49,930 nucleotides of DNA, taken from Limosilactobacillus mucosae DSM 13345. GTDB taxonomy: Bacteria > Bacillota > Bacilli > Lactobacillales > Lactobacillaceae. A program made the translations under genes and the position numbers. Positions within the stretch are counted from its first letter, which is position 1. Each line of letters opens with the position of its first letter. The notes under the pieces are model-generated. The model was not told where the DNA came from and did no database searches. It saw nothing but the letters and a program-made list of their open reading frames with translations. This document shows, piece after piece, positions 1 through 7,053 of this stretch. The stretch is taken from assembly GCF_001436025.1 (NCBI RefSeq), contig NZ_AZEQ01000018.1, positions 1 to 49,930 on the forward strand, read 5' to 3'.

Positions 1-648
1 GCAATTCGAATCTGCCTGCACCGGCCTGACATCTTCAAGACGCAGCTGCGCGCCTTGATTCGGGCCTCTGAATTTGGTCCCGTTGAGATCATGTTCCCAA
101 TGATCGCGACTCTGGCTGAGCTGCGTCAGGCTAAGGCAATCTACCAGGAATGCAAGGATGAGCTGCAAAAGGATCACCCGGGTCTAGGCGACAACGTCAA
201 GATCGGAATGATGATCGAAGTGCCATTGGCTGCATTGTATGCCGATCAATTGGCTAAGGAGGTCGACTTCTTCAGTATCGGGACCAATGACCTGATTCAG
301 TACTGCTTTGCGGCCGACCGGGGCAATGACGCGGTTTCCTACCTGTATCAGCCGCTCAACCCAGCCTTTTTGCGGCTGATCAAGCACGTGATTGACGCCG
401 CTCATGCCAACAACACCAAGGCGGCCATGTGTGGCGAAATGGCTGGTGATCAGCTGGCTATGCCATTATTGCTGGGCATGGGACTGGACGAGTATTCCAT
501 GAGTGCCAGCTCGATTCTGCGGACGCGGAGCATGATGAAGGATCTGGACACCAAGGAATGCGCCAAGTGGGCCAGCGATGCCATCAACCTGTGCTACACG
601 GCTGATGAAGTGGAAAAGATGGTTAAGACACGGCTGGGCTTAGACTAA
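1..648 (+). CDS. ptsI: PTS Enzyme I, C-terminal part (5' truncated by window)
   Basis: Phosphoenolpyruvate-protein phosphotransferase, the cytoplasmic first enzyme of the sugar PTS, which moves phosphate from PEP to HPr. The reading frame is open from base 1 (it begins AIRICL), so this is the C-terminal PEP-binding TIM-barrel domain of a longer protein. Visible signatures are DFFSIGTNDLIQY (PEP-utilising enzyme signature 2) and AMCGEMAG, whose Cys is the conserved active-site cysteine. About 215 residues of a normally ~575-residue protein are present. ptsH would be expected upstream, outside the window. A bidirectional terminator follows the stop codon. Family assignment is secure. Confidence 0.97.
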   Translation, partial: AIRICLHRPDIFKTQLRALIRASEFGPVEIMFPMIATLAELRQAKAIYQECKDELQKDHPGLGDNVKIGMMIEVPLAALYADQLAKEVDFFSIGTNDLIQYCFAADRGNDAVSYLYQPLNPAFLRLIKHVIDAAHANNTKAAMCGEMAGDQLAMPLLLGMGLDEYSMSASSILRTRSMMKDLDTKECAKWASDAINLCYTADEVEKMVKTRLGLD

Positions 649-677
649 GCGCCTGTTTTCCGCTAAAATGCAAAAAA

Positions 678-716
678 GAAGGACATGCATCCAATTCCAA
701 ATGGGGCATGTCCTTT
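678..716. terminator. Bidirectional terminator between ptsI and the usp gene
   Basis: Inverted repeat AAGGACATGC / GCATGTCCTT with an A-run before and a T-run after, placed between two convergent genes. Confidence 0.85.
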
Positions 717-736
717 TATGATTTATTGAATAATTG

Positions 737-1195
737 CTATTTTTGCGTCCGAGCAACCATGACGTCGGGTTTGGCAACACGAATTACATAGCCGGTTACT
801 GAGCCTAAGACGATGCGTTCAAAAGCTGATAAGCCCGTTGAGCCGATTACGATCAAATCGTTGTTGTGGTCTTTGGGAAAGTCGCGGCCGATAACCTGCT
901 TAGGATTGCCAAACCGCACGTGAATGTCGACTTTGGCAACGCCAGCATCGATTGCCCTTTGCTTAAGGTCTTCCAGGCGTTCTTGAGTCGTCTTAACCAA
1001 GTCATAGGTTTGGTCGGGTGAAAGCGAGCTGGCAGGCGCGTAACCATCGGAAAGCTGCGTAACCTGAACGACATTTAAAATATCCAGGTGAGCATCGCAA
1101 GCCTTAGCCATCGCAATGCCTTTTTCCAAAACCTGAGCCGTGACCTTTGAGCCATCGACTGGTACTAAAATGTTGTGATATTGTCCATCTGCCAT
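737..1195 (-). CDS. Universal stress protein, UspA family, ATP-binding type
   Basis: A single-domain Usp fold protein of 152 residues, thought to act in the cytosol in stress or energy signalling. The N-terminus carries the typical ILVPVDGS strand-loop. The C-terminus contains G-S-T-G followed nine residues later by G-S, which fits the G-2X-G-9X-G(S/T) nucleotide-binding motif exactly, so ATP binding is likely. It is preceded by a good ribosome binding site (AGGAGGGATC on the minus strand) and appears monocistronic, convergent with ptsI. Specific function is unknown, as for most of the family. Confidence 0.93.
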   Translation of the reverse strand: MADGQYHNILVPVDGSKVTAQVLEKGIAMAKACDAHLDILNVVQVTQLSDGYAPASSLSPDQTYDLVKTTQERLEDLKQRAIDAGVAKVDIHVRFGNPKQVIGRDFPKDHNNDLIVIGSTGLSAFERIVLGSVTGYVIRVAKPDVMVARTQK

Positions 1196-1261
1196 TGTTG
1201 ATCCCTCCTGATTTCTATAAATTTAGTATACAATATTTTTGGCCAGCAATCGGCAGAGTAA

Positions 1262-1290
1262 TTGAGGTTTACAGCGCTTTCTAGTAGAAT
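1262..1290 (+). promoter_or_regulatory. Sigma-A promoter for the 1331-2209 gene pair
   Basis: TTGAGG, a 17-base spacer and TAGAAT, about 40 bases upstream of the ATG at 1331. Confidence 0.6.
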
Positions 1291-1330
1291 GGTGATGTTG
1301 CCAAGCAAATTATGAGGAGATTTTTTTAAA

Positions 1331-1738
1331 ATGAAGAAAGTGTCGAACAACGTCATCAAAGTGATTGCCATTTCCACGGTTACGATGCTGATTGCACTGA
1401 CTTTGGAACTGCTGATGTATCATCAACACGGCACGTCACTGGTCAGCAGCACGGTTTTATGGCGTGCCGGACTGATCGTTGCGCTTTCAGTAGTCGTTGA
1501 TTTTTTGGCGGCACTGGACTGGCGTTTTGATGGTTATGTAACGGTATTGGTAATGCTGTATTATGCTGCCGCAGATTGGGGAGCTTTTGAGGTGGTGCGG
1601 CCTAAAGCTTCCGTCTACGGGATGTTCGTACAGGTGCTGGCAATCCTGGGGATCATTCTTTGTATTGCCGGAATCTGGTATGGCATAAAACAGCGTCACT
1701 ATTACTCAATCCAGGAAATCAACAAAATGGGGCGATAA
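1331..1738 (+). CDS. Small integral membrane protein, unrecognised family
   Basis: I do not recognise the family. The 135-residue protein has four likely membrane segments at roughly residues 8-28, 44-60, 68-85 and 98-120. The C-terminal tail is short, basic and cytoplasmic-looking (KQRHYYS onward). The overall plan is that of small PsiE-like or unnamed four-helix proteins, but I cannot claim homology. The start is supported by TGAGGAGA just upstream. The next gene begins three bases after the stop, so the two are almost certainly co-transcribed and probably work together. Confidence 0.75.
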   Translation: MKKVSNNVIKVIAISTVTMLIALTLELLMYHQHGTSLVSSTVLWRAGLIVALSVVVDFLAALDWRFDGYVTVLVMLYYAAADWGAFEVVRPKASVYGMFVQVLAILGIILCIAGIWYGIKQRHYYSIQEINKMGR

Positions 1739-1741
1739 GCG

Positions 1742-2209
1742 ATGGAATTAACGGTTAATGATTATCTGACCCAGCTGGATAAGGCAAAAACGCAGACGGA
1801 TACTGCCGATGCAGCTCAGATTCAACAAGCTGCGACTTTGACAAAAGGGCTGCAGTTCGTAATCGATCAGCTGGATGCCGGCTATCTGGCTCGTTATGTG
1901 TGGCAAGTCGCTATGCCAAGCGGTGATTCGCTTGAAGTAGCTCTGGAAACCAACTTGATCAATATTCCAATGCAGGAGGCCATGCGTCTTGACCCTAAGC
2001 TATTAGAAGGTGCCGATGCCAAACCAGTTAATCTGTATCTGGTGGCTACAGGAACCGATTTGAATGCTTCAGGCTTACGAATTGATGAGTTGGCTGCTGC
2101 TGACGAGCTAAACGGCTCAACCACGGCCCTGACTGAAAAAATGCAGGCCTGGGTGACGAAGCAGCTGGCACAGACTAATGAGAATCGCGCGGCCAAGGCG
2201 GCTGAATAG
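1742..2209 (+). CDS. Hypothetical cytosolic protein co-transcribed with a membrane protein
   Basis: Unrecognised 155-residue soluble protein with no signal peptide or membrane segment. It is rich in Ala, Leu, Asp and Gln, with probable helices at residues 1-50 and 125-150 flanking a more mixed central part around the phrase VWQVAMPSGDSLEVALE. The acidic, Ala-rich composition suggests an all-helical or alpha+beta protein, but no catalytic motif is apparent. It starts three bases after the membrane protein and is followed immediately by the promoter of a structured RNA. Function cannot be assigned. Confidence 0.7.
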   Translation: MELTVNDYLTQLDKAKTQTDTADAAQIQQAATLTKGLQFVIDQLDAGYLARYVWQVAMPSGDSLEVALETNLINIPMQEAMRLDPKLLEGADAKPVNLYLVATGTDLNASGLRIDELAAADELNGSTTALTEKMQAWVTKQLAQTNENRAAKAAE

Positions 2210-2210
2210 T

Positions 2211-2239
2211 TTGCATGAAAGCTTTAAGTGTGCTATTCT
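2211..2239 (+). promoter_or_regulatory. Sigma-A promoter for the free-standing RNA
   Basis: TTGCAT, exactly 17 bases, then TATTCT. The first base of TTGCAT lies two bases after the preceding stop codon. Predicted start of transcription is about 2243-2247, where a stem of the RNA begins. Confidence 0.7.
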
Positions 2240-2240
2240 A

Positions 2241-2443
2241 GCCATTGCGATGAGTCGAGAGGTCAGGCAGCCGACCCTTGTTTGGCTGCCCCGCGCGAGC
2301 GGAAATGACATTTCGAGCGGGGCCCGTTAACTTGCCGGATTGCAAGGGGCCTGGCAATGGCGAAAGTGGACGTTCGTCACTAGCCTGAGATAATATCAAT
2401 ACGCAGAAAGACCACCGGAGGATTTTTCCTTCGGTGGTCTTTT
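2241..2443 (+). ncRNA. Candidate structured non-coding RNA of about 200 nt
   Basis: The interval has its own promoter and a strong terminator, and the gene beyond it runs the other way, so it is not a leader. Several perfect pairings are visible. GCCATTGC (2241-2248) pairs with GCAATGGC (2354-2361), closing a domain. GGCAGCC (2266-2272) pairs with GGCTGCC (2284-2290). CCCCGC (2289-2294) pairs with GCGGGG (2317-2322), with an inner GAAAT/ATTTC stem at 2302-2314. CTTGC (2331-2335) pairs with GCAAG (2342-2346). A small hairpin lies near 2366-2382. The two short reading frames inside lack good ribosome binding sites. I could not match it to 4.5S, RNase P, tmRNA or a riboswitch. Whether it belongs to the lactobacillus lacto-usp/6S-like class could not be tested. 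Confidence 0.6.
2407..2443 (+). terminator. Terminator of the structured RNA
   Basis: AAGACCACCG paired with CGGTGGTCTT, followed by TTTTGTTT. It abuts the stop codon of the convergent gene at 2446 and may also serve that gene. Confidence 0.85.
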
Positions 2444-2445
2444 GT

Positions 2446-3303
2446 TTACTGAGCCAAATAGATCTGTTCGTCAATCAAGTCAAATGAGTGGAGCTGTTCA
2501 TTAACTTTTTTCAGCTCGTCATCCTGGGTTAGATGAGCATTTTGCCAGAATTTAGCTGAATCAGTAGCACCGTTTTTCTCACCAATGACCAATAATTTGA
2601 CTTCTGGATAGTCTTTACGCAGCAGCTGCAAGACTTCCCAATCAATTTCCAGCTTGTCGGGCGACCATGACATGATGACATAATCGACTTGACTGCCATA
2701 CTTTTTAATTGCGGCCAAGGCATCCAGAGGCTCAATCGTGGTGACGGGATGCTTGCCGGTCTCGTTTTCCTTGGTCCAATCGGTACTGTCGGTGGCAAAG
2801 ATCGTCTGTGCTGGCCGCAGATTCCGCAAGCCGCTGGAAATATAGCCATTACCAGCCATGATCTCAAGCGTTGGCCGTCCATGCAGGTATTCTGAAAGGG
2901 CCTTGATGTAAGGCGCGTTGACGTAGGACCACATACCATAGGTCGCTTCCAGATAGTCGCGATAATTACGCAGAAGCCGGTCCAGTTTTGGCAAGGCATC
3001 CACGTAGCGATTCCAGAGCCGGTCGCCTTCTGGGTTGCCTTGTGGGTACTGCTCGTTGACTTTTTTAAAGATGATGTCTTGAATATTGTCGGGCAGCAGC
3101 AGTTTAGGTAATGGCTGCGGTAAAAGACCATTTTTGATCAGCCGATCGCTTTCCAAGACGTTATTGATCAGAAATTTAATCTGCGGAAAATCGTCGAATA
3201 GATCACGATAGGTCATCAATTGCTCGATATATGGCTGCTTTTTAACGACTTGATGGGCTTTTTTAACTTGTTTTTTGAGTTTCTTTAACTGCTTGGGGTT
3301 CAT
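2446..3303 (-). CDS. SAM-dependent methyltransferase-like protein
   Basis: A 285-residue soluble protein. The segment LEIMAGNGYIS (about residue 147 onward) looks like class I methyltransferase motif I, the glycine-rich S-adenosylmethionine loop, followed by an acidic FATDS strand end and the YVIMSWSPD stretch in the position of motif IV. The N-terminal ~140 residues are helical and highly basic at the very start (KQLKKLKKQVKKA), which may bind nucleic acid or another acidic partner. The gene follows an XRE regulator with only three bases between them, so the two form an operon. The substrate is unknown. Similar proteins are often annotated simply as SAM-dependent methyltransferases. Confidence 0.7.
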   Translation of the reverse strand: MNPKQLKKLKKQVKKAHQVVKKQPYIEQLMTYRDLFDDFPQIKFLINNVLESDRLIKNGLLPQPLPKLLLPDNIQDIIFKKVNEQYPQGNPEGDRLWNRYVDALPKLDRLLRNYRDYLEATYGMWSYVNAPYIKALSEYLHGRPTLEIMAGNGYISSGLRNLRPAQTIFATDSTDWTKENETGKHPVTTIEPLDALAAIKKYGSQVDYVIMSWSPDKLEIDWEVLQLLRKDYPEVKLLVIGEKNGATDSAKFWQNAHLTQDDELKKVNEQLHSFDLIDEQIYLAQ

Positions 3304-3306
3304 CGT

Positions 3307-3723
3307 TTACTCCTTAAAATCAAGATTCAGTTCTTCCTGCTTGCCATAAAAGGTGTCAGTTTCACTGCGCTGGCTGCGTCCCTTTAAGTAGCCATTGATT
3401 AATTGAAAAATTTCATAGCGATCCTGGCTGGTTAGGACGGTACCTTCAAACAGCAAGTCTTGATTTGAGAAGAAAAGTTTTGCCAAGTCGTGACCATCAC
3501 GTTCGGTTCGGCCGCATAGATAATCCATGCTGACGTCAAAAAATTCGGCTACTTTACGAACCTCAACGAATGAGGGATTGCGGATGCCACGTTCCCAGTT
3601 GCCGATCTGAGTTGGCGTGTTGGGTCTTTCGCCAGGTCCCAGATGCTCGTTCAACGCTTGGGCAAGTTCATTTAGGGTGAGGTTTTGGCCTTTTCTTAAA
3701 GCACGCAGACGTTCTGGAAACAT
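3307..3723 (-). CDS. XRE-family helix-turn-helix regulator
   Basis: A 138-residue DNA-binding protein. The Cro/C1-type HTH covers about residues 4-72 (RLRALRKGQNLTLNELA ... QIGNWERGIRNPS ... FFDVSMDYLCG). It has a slightly long insert, LGPGERPNTP, between helices 2 and 3. The C-terminal half is helical and probably mediates dimerisation or ligand sensing. It is the first gene of a two-gene operon with the methyltransferase-like protein, so autoregulation and control of that partner are likely. Divergent from the hydrolase gene on the other strand. Confidence 0.88.
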   Translation of the reverse strand: MFPERLRALRKGQNLTLNELAQALNEHLGPGERPNTPTQIGNWERGIRNPSFVEVRKVAEFFDVSMDYLCGRTERDGHDLAKLFFSNQDLLFEGTVLTSQDRYEIFQLINGYLKGRSQRSETDTFYGKQEELNLDFKE

Positions 3724-3796
3724 ATGCTCACTTCCTTAATTAGTTTGTTACGATTATTTTATCATTATTTGAGCAACAGAGCGTGTAAAAAGAATT

Positions 3797-3825
3797 TCGA
3801 CAATCAAAATAAAATCTGCTAAACT
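3797..3825 (+). promoter_or_regulatory. Sigma-A promoter for the alpha/beta hydrolase
   Basis: TCGACA, 17-base spacer, TAAACT, about 38 bases before the preferred TTG start at 3863. Confidence 0.55.
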
Positions 3826-3862
3826 GGTAGTCATTGTGAATTTGAGAAAAAGAGGGATAATT

Positions 3863-4822
3863 TTGCATAATCAATCTAGGAAGCATCGGTGGTTGCGCTG
3901 GCTGATCGGTGTGGCGGCAACGCTTTTGATCATGATTTTTGCTGCTGGCGGCTACTTTTTTCACGTGGCAATGGTACCGGGGCACAAAGACTTTATCAAT
4001 AACAATACGAAAATCGTTAAGAGCGATCCCTTGTATCAGCAGAAAAAGTGGTATCAAGACGTTCATAAAACGCGCTGGACGATCAAATCCGCAACCGGCA
4101 ACTATCGGCTGGATGCCTGGTACGTCCCAGCCGCAAAAAAGACTAATAAGAGCGTCTTGATCGCGCATGGCTTTATGGGCAATAAGGATCAGATGGGAGC
4201 CTATGGAGCGCTGTTTCATCAGTTGGGCTATAACGTTCTGGTTCCCGATGCCCGCGCGCAGGGACAAAGCGAGGGTAAATATATTGGCTACGGCTGGCCG
4301 GAACGCTATGACGAGCGCAAATGGATCAACAAGCTGATCAAGCATAATGGTCAAGACAGCCAGATCGTGATGTTTGGCGTCAGTATGGGTGGAGCAACGA
4401 CCATGATGACCAGCGGCATTCAGCTTCCGCGCCAGGTTAAGGCTTTTGTTGAAGACTGCGGCTATTCCAGTCTGGCTGCTGAGATCGATTATGAAGCGCA
4501 GAATCTCTATCATCTGCCATGGCTGGTCCGTAAGCCGCTGGAAGGATCATTGAGCATCATCAACCGCATTGCCAATGGTTTTTATCTGCATGATGCCAGC
4601 TCAACGGCAATGCTGAAGCAAAATCATCGCCCAATGCTGTTTATTCATGGAGCTGATGATGATTTCGTGCCAACGCGGATGGTATATCAAAACTATCAAG
4701 CAACTCGTGGTCCCAAGCAGCTTTGGGTCGTTAAAGGCGCAGCCCATGCCAAGTCGTTTGCTACGAATCCTAAAGCCTATCAAAAACACGTCCAGAAATT
4801 CTTGGACCAATACGTAAAATAG
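3863..4822 (+). CDS. Membrane-anchored alpha/beta hydrolase
   Basis: Serine hydrolase of the alpha/beta fold, about 319 residues. A single N-terminal membrane segment (LRWLIGVAATLLIMIFAAGGYFF region) likely anchors it with the catalytic domain outside the cell. The nucleophile elbow is GVSMGG, the acid is probably in the DDDF segment, and the histidine is in KGAAHAKS. An oxyanion-type HGFMGN motif sits upstream. I prefer the TTG at 3863 because AGAGGGA lies six to seven bases before it. A GTG at 3836 would add nine residues but has no good ribosome binding site. The substrate is unknown; esterase or peptidase activity is typical of the family. Confidence 0.88.
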   Translation: MHNQSRKHRWLRWLIGVAATLLIMIFAAGGYFFHVAMVPGHKDFINNNTKIVKSDPLYQQKKWYQDVHKTRWTIKSATGNYRLDAWYVPAAKKTNKSVLIAHGFMGNKDQMGAYGALFHQLGYNVLVPDARAQGQSEGKYIGYGWPERYDERKWINKLIKHNGQDSQIVMFGVSMGGATTMMTSGIQLPRQVKAFVEDCGYSSLAAEIDYEAQNLYHLPWLVRKPLEGSLSIINRIANGFYLHDASSTAMLKQNHRPMLFIHGADDDFVPTRMVYQNYQATRGPKQLWVVKGAAHAKSFATNPKAYQKHVQKFLDQYVK

Positions 4823-4861
4823 GAAAACCCCAATGATCATCAACGATCATTGGGGTTTTTG
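4823..4861. terminator. Bidirectional terminator
   Basis: AAAACCCCAATGATC / GATCATTGGGGTTTT with a short loop between convergent genes. Confidence 0.9.
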
Positions 4862-4899
4862 GGAGTTTGAGGATAGGGAGTTGGTTGCAAGTTGAACGA

Positions 4900-5442
4900 T
4901 TATTCCATGTTGCTGTGTTCTTTGGCTGCCTGATCATTAGAGGTATGGTCGCGGCGGCTTAGTTTCAGGCACAAAACATCTAAAACGATATGGACGGTCT
5001 GGTCAAAAAGAGTGCTTAAGAGTTGGATGGATTTAACCCCATCGCCAGCTTTGGTAGCACCTGGAACGACGATGACGCCATCGCCAAGTTCACTTAGTTT
5101 TGAGTTGGCGTTGCTGGTAACGGCGATGATTTCAGCACCGTTTTGCTTGGCTTTTTCTGCCAGTTCAACGATGCTCTTGGTATTGCCAGAGCCTGATACG
5201 GCAACTAAGACATCTCCAGCCTGCACAGAAGGAGTGATGGTTTCACCGATGACATAGGGCGTATAGCCGATGTGCATCAGCCGCATGGCAAAGGCACGCG
5301 CCATTAAACCAGACCGGCCAGCACCCAGGACAAAGATGCGCTTTTCTTTGGTCAGCAAAGGTGCAACGGCATCCAGCTGAGTTTCGTCAACTAAATCTAA
5401 AACGGTATCGATTTCTTGTTTGACTTGTGCAATTAAGCTCAT
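4900..5442 (-). CDS. hxlB: 6-phospho-3-hexuloisomerase-like SIS-domain protein
   Basis: A 180-residue sugar isomerase domain protein. The family converts 3-hexulose 6-phosphate to fructose 6-phosphate. The SIS core is visible: FVLGAGRSGLMARAFAMRLMHIG near residues 34-56, then the phosphate-binding loop AVSGSGNTKS near residue 80, and AVTSNANSKLSEL. Length fits PHI proteins. It is the last gene of the operon, starting one base after the upstream stop codon. Alternative: another ketose/aldose phosphate isomerase of the SIS family. If the upstream enzyme is not a true hexulose phosphate synthase, the substrate here would also differ. Confidence 0.85.
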   Translation of the reverse strand: MSLIAQVKQEIDTVLDLVDETQLDAVAPLLTKEKRIFVLGAGRSGLMARAFAMRLMHIGYTPYVIGETITPSVQAGDVLVAVSGSGNTKSIVELAEKAKQNGAEIIAVTSNANSKLSELGDGVIVVPGATKAGDGVKSIQLLSTLFDQTVHIVLDVLCLKLSRRDHTSNDQAAKEHSNME

Positions 5443-5443
5443 G

Positions 5444-6067
5444 TTATTTAACCTCTTTCATAAATTCCTTAGCAGCGGCCACCGGATCAGCAGCCTTGAC
5501 GATCTTAGAGCCAACGATTACGGTTTCCGCGATTCCCTGTGCCTTGAGTTTTCGTGCCTGATTCAGGTCAATGCCGCCAGCCACGTTGATGCGCTTGATC
5601 TGCGGATATTTTTGATGGAAGCTGGCAACCGAGTCAGCGGCATTAAAGGTACCGGTATCATCTTTGGCATGATGCAGGCCATAGATTGCATTTTCAAATT
5701 GATCAATGGCTGCCAGTTTTTGATCATTGACTTCCATTAGGTCGATAAACATTTGCCGACCGTACCGTTCGGCAACCTTATAAGTAGTTTCCAGCGTTCC
5801 TTGCGAAGCCGCGCCCATAACGGTTAGAATGTCGGCTCCGGTTTCAAAGCCCTTTTCAAACTCGTACTGTCCTTCATCAATCGTTTTGGCGTCCAACAGC
5901 AGCTCGGCATGCTGCAGTCCTAATGCTTCTTTATTCAATGCGTAAAAGCCGTAATCCTTGATCAATGATGTTCCCATTTCAATGATGTCAACGATTGGAT
6001 CAAGCTGACGCGCTAAATCCTTAGCCTGTTCTAAGGTAACGCGGTCAATTGCTGCCTGCAGTTTCAT
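5444..6067 (-). CDS. hxlA: 3-hexulose-6-phosphate synthase-like enzyme (OMPDC suprafamily)
   Basis: A 207-residue (beta/alpha)8 enzyme of the orotidine-phosphate-decarboxylase suprafamily, which includes HPS (Ru5P plus formaldehyde) and keto-gulonate-6-phosphate decarboxylase (KGPDC). The shared DxKxxD metal/active-site motif is present as DAKTID. TVMGAAS resembles HPS. However, the segment aligned with HRSRD of KGPDC and HTGxD of HPS reads HHAKD, keeping a basic residue at the KGPDC Arg139 position, while the VAGGI stretch is HPS-like. It overlaps the kinase gene by one base and precedes the PHI-like gene. Most databases would call it HPS. The true reaction could instead be decarboxylation of a phosphorylated keto sugar acid. 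Confidence 0.8.
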   Translation of the reverse strand: MKLQAAIDRVTLEQAKDLARQLDPIVDIIEMGTSLIKDYGFYALNKEALGLQHAELLLDAKTIDEGQYEFEKGFETGADILTVMGAASQGTLETTYKVAERYGRQMFIDLMEVNDQKLAAIDQFENAIYGLHHAKDDTGTFNAADSVASFHQKYPQIKRINVAGGIDLNQARKLKAQGIAETVIVGSKIVKAADPVAAAKEFMKEVK

Positions 6068-7026
6068 TAGTCTTCGACAACTCCTTCCTTGACATAAAAT
6101 TCTTTCAGACCATCAGGAGTTGGGTAGCCATCGTTGTCGCCGGGCGTTTGAATCTGGAGTGCGCCAACGGCATTGCCCCGCATTACTGCAGAGCGGAGCG
6201 ATTTGCCTTCAAGCAGGGCAGTAATGACGCCCAGGGCGAAACCATCGCCCGCGCCGACCGTGTCGACGATATGGTCAACGTGGAAGCCTTTGACCGTGTA
6301 CTTGTCGCCATTGCTGGTTTTTACGAACGCGCCTTCTGCACCGATCTTAACGATCACCGTATTGGTTCGTTCTCCCTTGAGGTAGAAGTCGGCAATTGCT
6401 TCTGGATCATCAGAGCCCATCAAGATCTTGCCTTCCTCGACGCCAGGCAGCACGATATCAGCGTAGCCGGCCAGTTCATTGATCGTCTTGACCATATAGT
6501 CGTGACTCTTCCAAAGCGGCCGCAGATTAGGATCAAAGGTAGTAAGAATATTGTTTTCATTCAGTCGTTTAAACAGCGCGCGGAACGTTTCTTCTGCGGT
6601 GTCAGAGATGCCGGGGAAAATTCCTGACATGTGGGCGATTTTGACGTCGCTTAAGTCAACTTTTTCAATGACTTCCTTGCTGAGATGGCAGGCTGCGGAG
6701 TTCTTCCGGTAGTTGAAGGTTTTAGGGTCGCCCTTGGTAACGAGCTCTTTTAGCTGATGACCGGTCCAGTAGTCGGGGTCAGAAGAAACGTAGCGGGTAC
6801 CGACCTGATGACTGGCAATCGTCTTTTTGGTGTATTCGCCAAATGGATCCTCGCCGACACGCGAGATGTATTCAACCGAATGGCCAAGACGCTTGACGCC
6901 AATTGCTACGTTAAGCTCAGCACCGCCAAGGATTTTGTGCCATTCTAAGGCATCAGCCATTGAAACATCGGGTTCTTTGGAACAAAAAGTGACGATTGGT
7001 TCACCGATAGTAATTACTTCACTCAT
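6067..7026 (-). CDS. PfkB-family sugar/sugar-acid kinase, KdgK-like
   Basis: A 319-residue ribokinase-fold kinase. The N-terminus (VITIGEPIVTF), the substrate-binding region with GGAELNVAIGVKRLG, and the C-terminal ATP/anion-hole signature DTVGAGDGFALG are all present. The N-terminal GEP and the overall spacing resemble 2-keto-3-deoxygluconate kinases (KdgK) or 2-ketogluconate kinases rather than ribokinase or fructokinase. There is no KDPG aldolase gene in the operon, which weakens a plain KdgK role. In context it probably phosphorylates the sugar or sugar acid brought in by the neighbouring permease, giving the substrate of the HPS-like enzyme. Confidence 0.87.
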   Translation of the reverse strand: MSEVITIGEPIVTFCSKEPDVSMADALEWHKILGGAELNVAIGVKRLGHSVEYISRVGEDPFGEYTKKTIASHQVGTRYVSSDPDYWTGHQLKELVTKGDPKTFNYRKNSAACHLSKEVIEKVDLSDVKIAHMSGIFPGISDTAEETFRALFKRLNENNILTTFDPNLRPLWKSHDYMVKTINELAGYADIVLPGVEEGKILMGSDDPEAIADFYLKGERTNTVIVKIGAEGAFVKTSNGDKYTVKGFHVDHIVDTVGAGDGFALGVITALLEGKSLRSAVMRGNAVGALQIQTPGDNDGYPTPDGLKEFYVKEGVVED

Positions 7027-7053
7027 GATTCATATACCTCTTTTTAAATTAGT

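Noticed and set aside
2241-2370. Hammerhead-like words (GATGAG, GAAA) in the structured RNA
   Set aside because: The conserved CUGAUGA core and the order of stems do not fit a hammerhead ribozyme.
2250-2410. Two short reading frames (26 and 27 codons) inside the structured RNA
   Set aside because: The first would be nearly leaderless and the second lacks a good ribosome binding site; both run through perfect stems.
3740-4513. Long frame on the minus strand opposite the alpha/beta hydrolase
   Set aside because: Antisense to a gene with clear catalytic motifs, and its protein has no recognisable domain or plausible composition.
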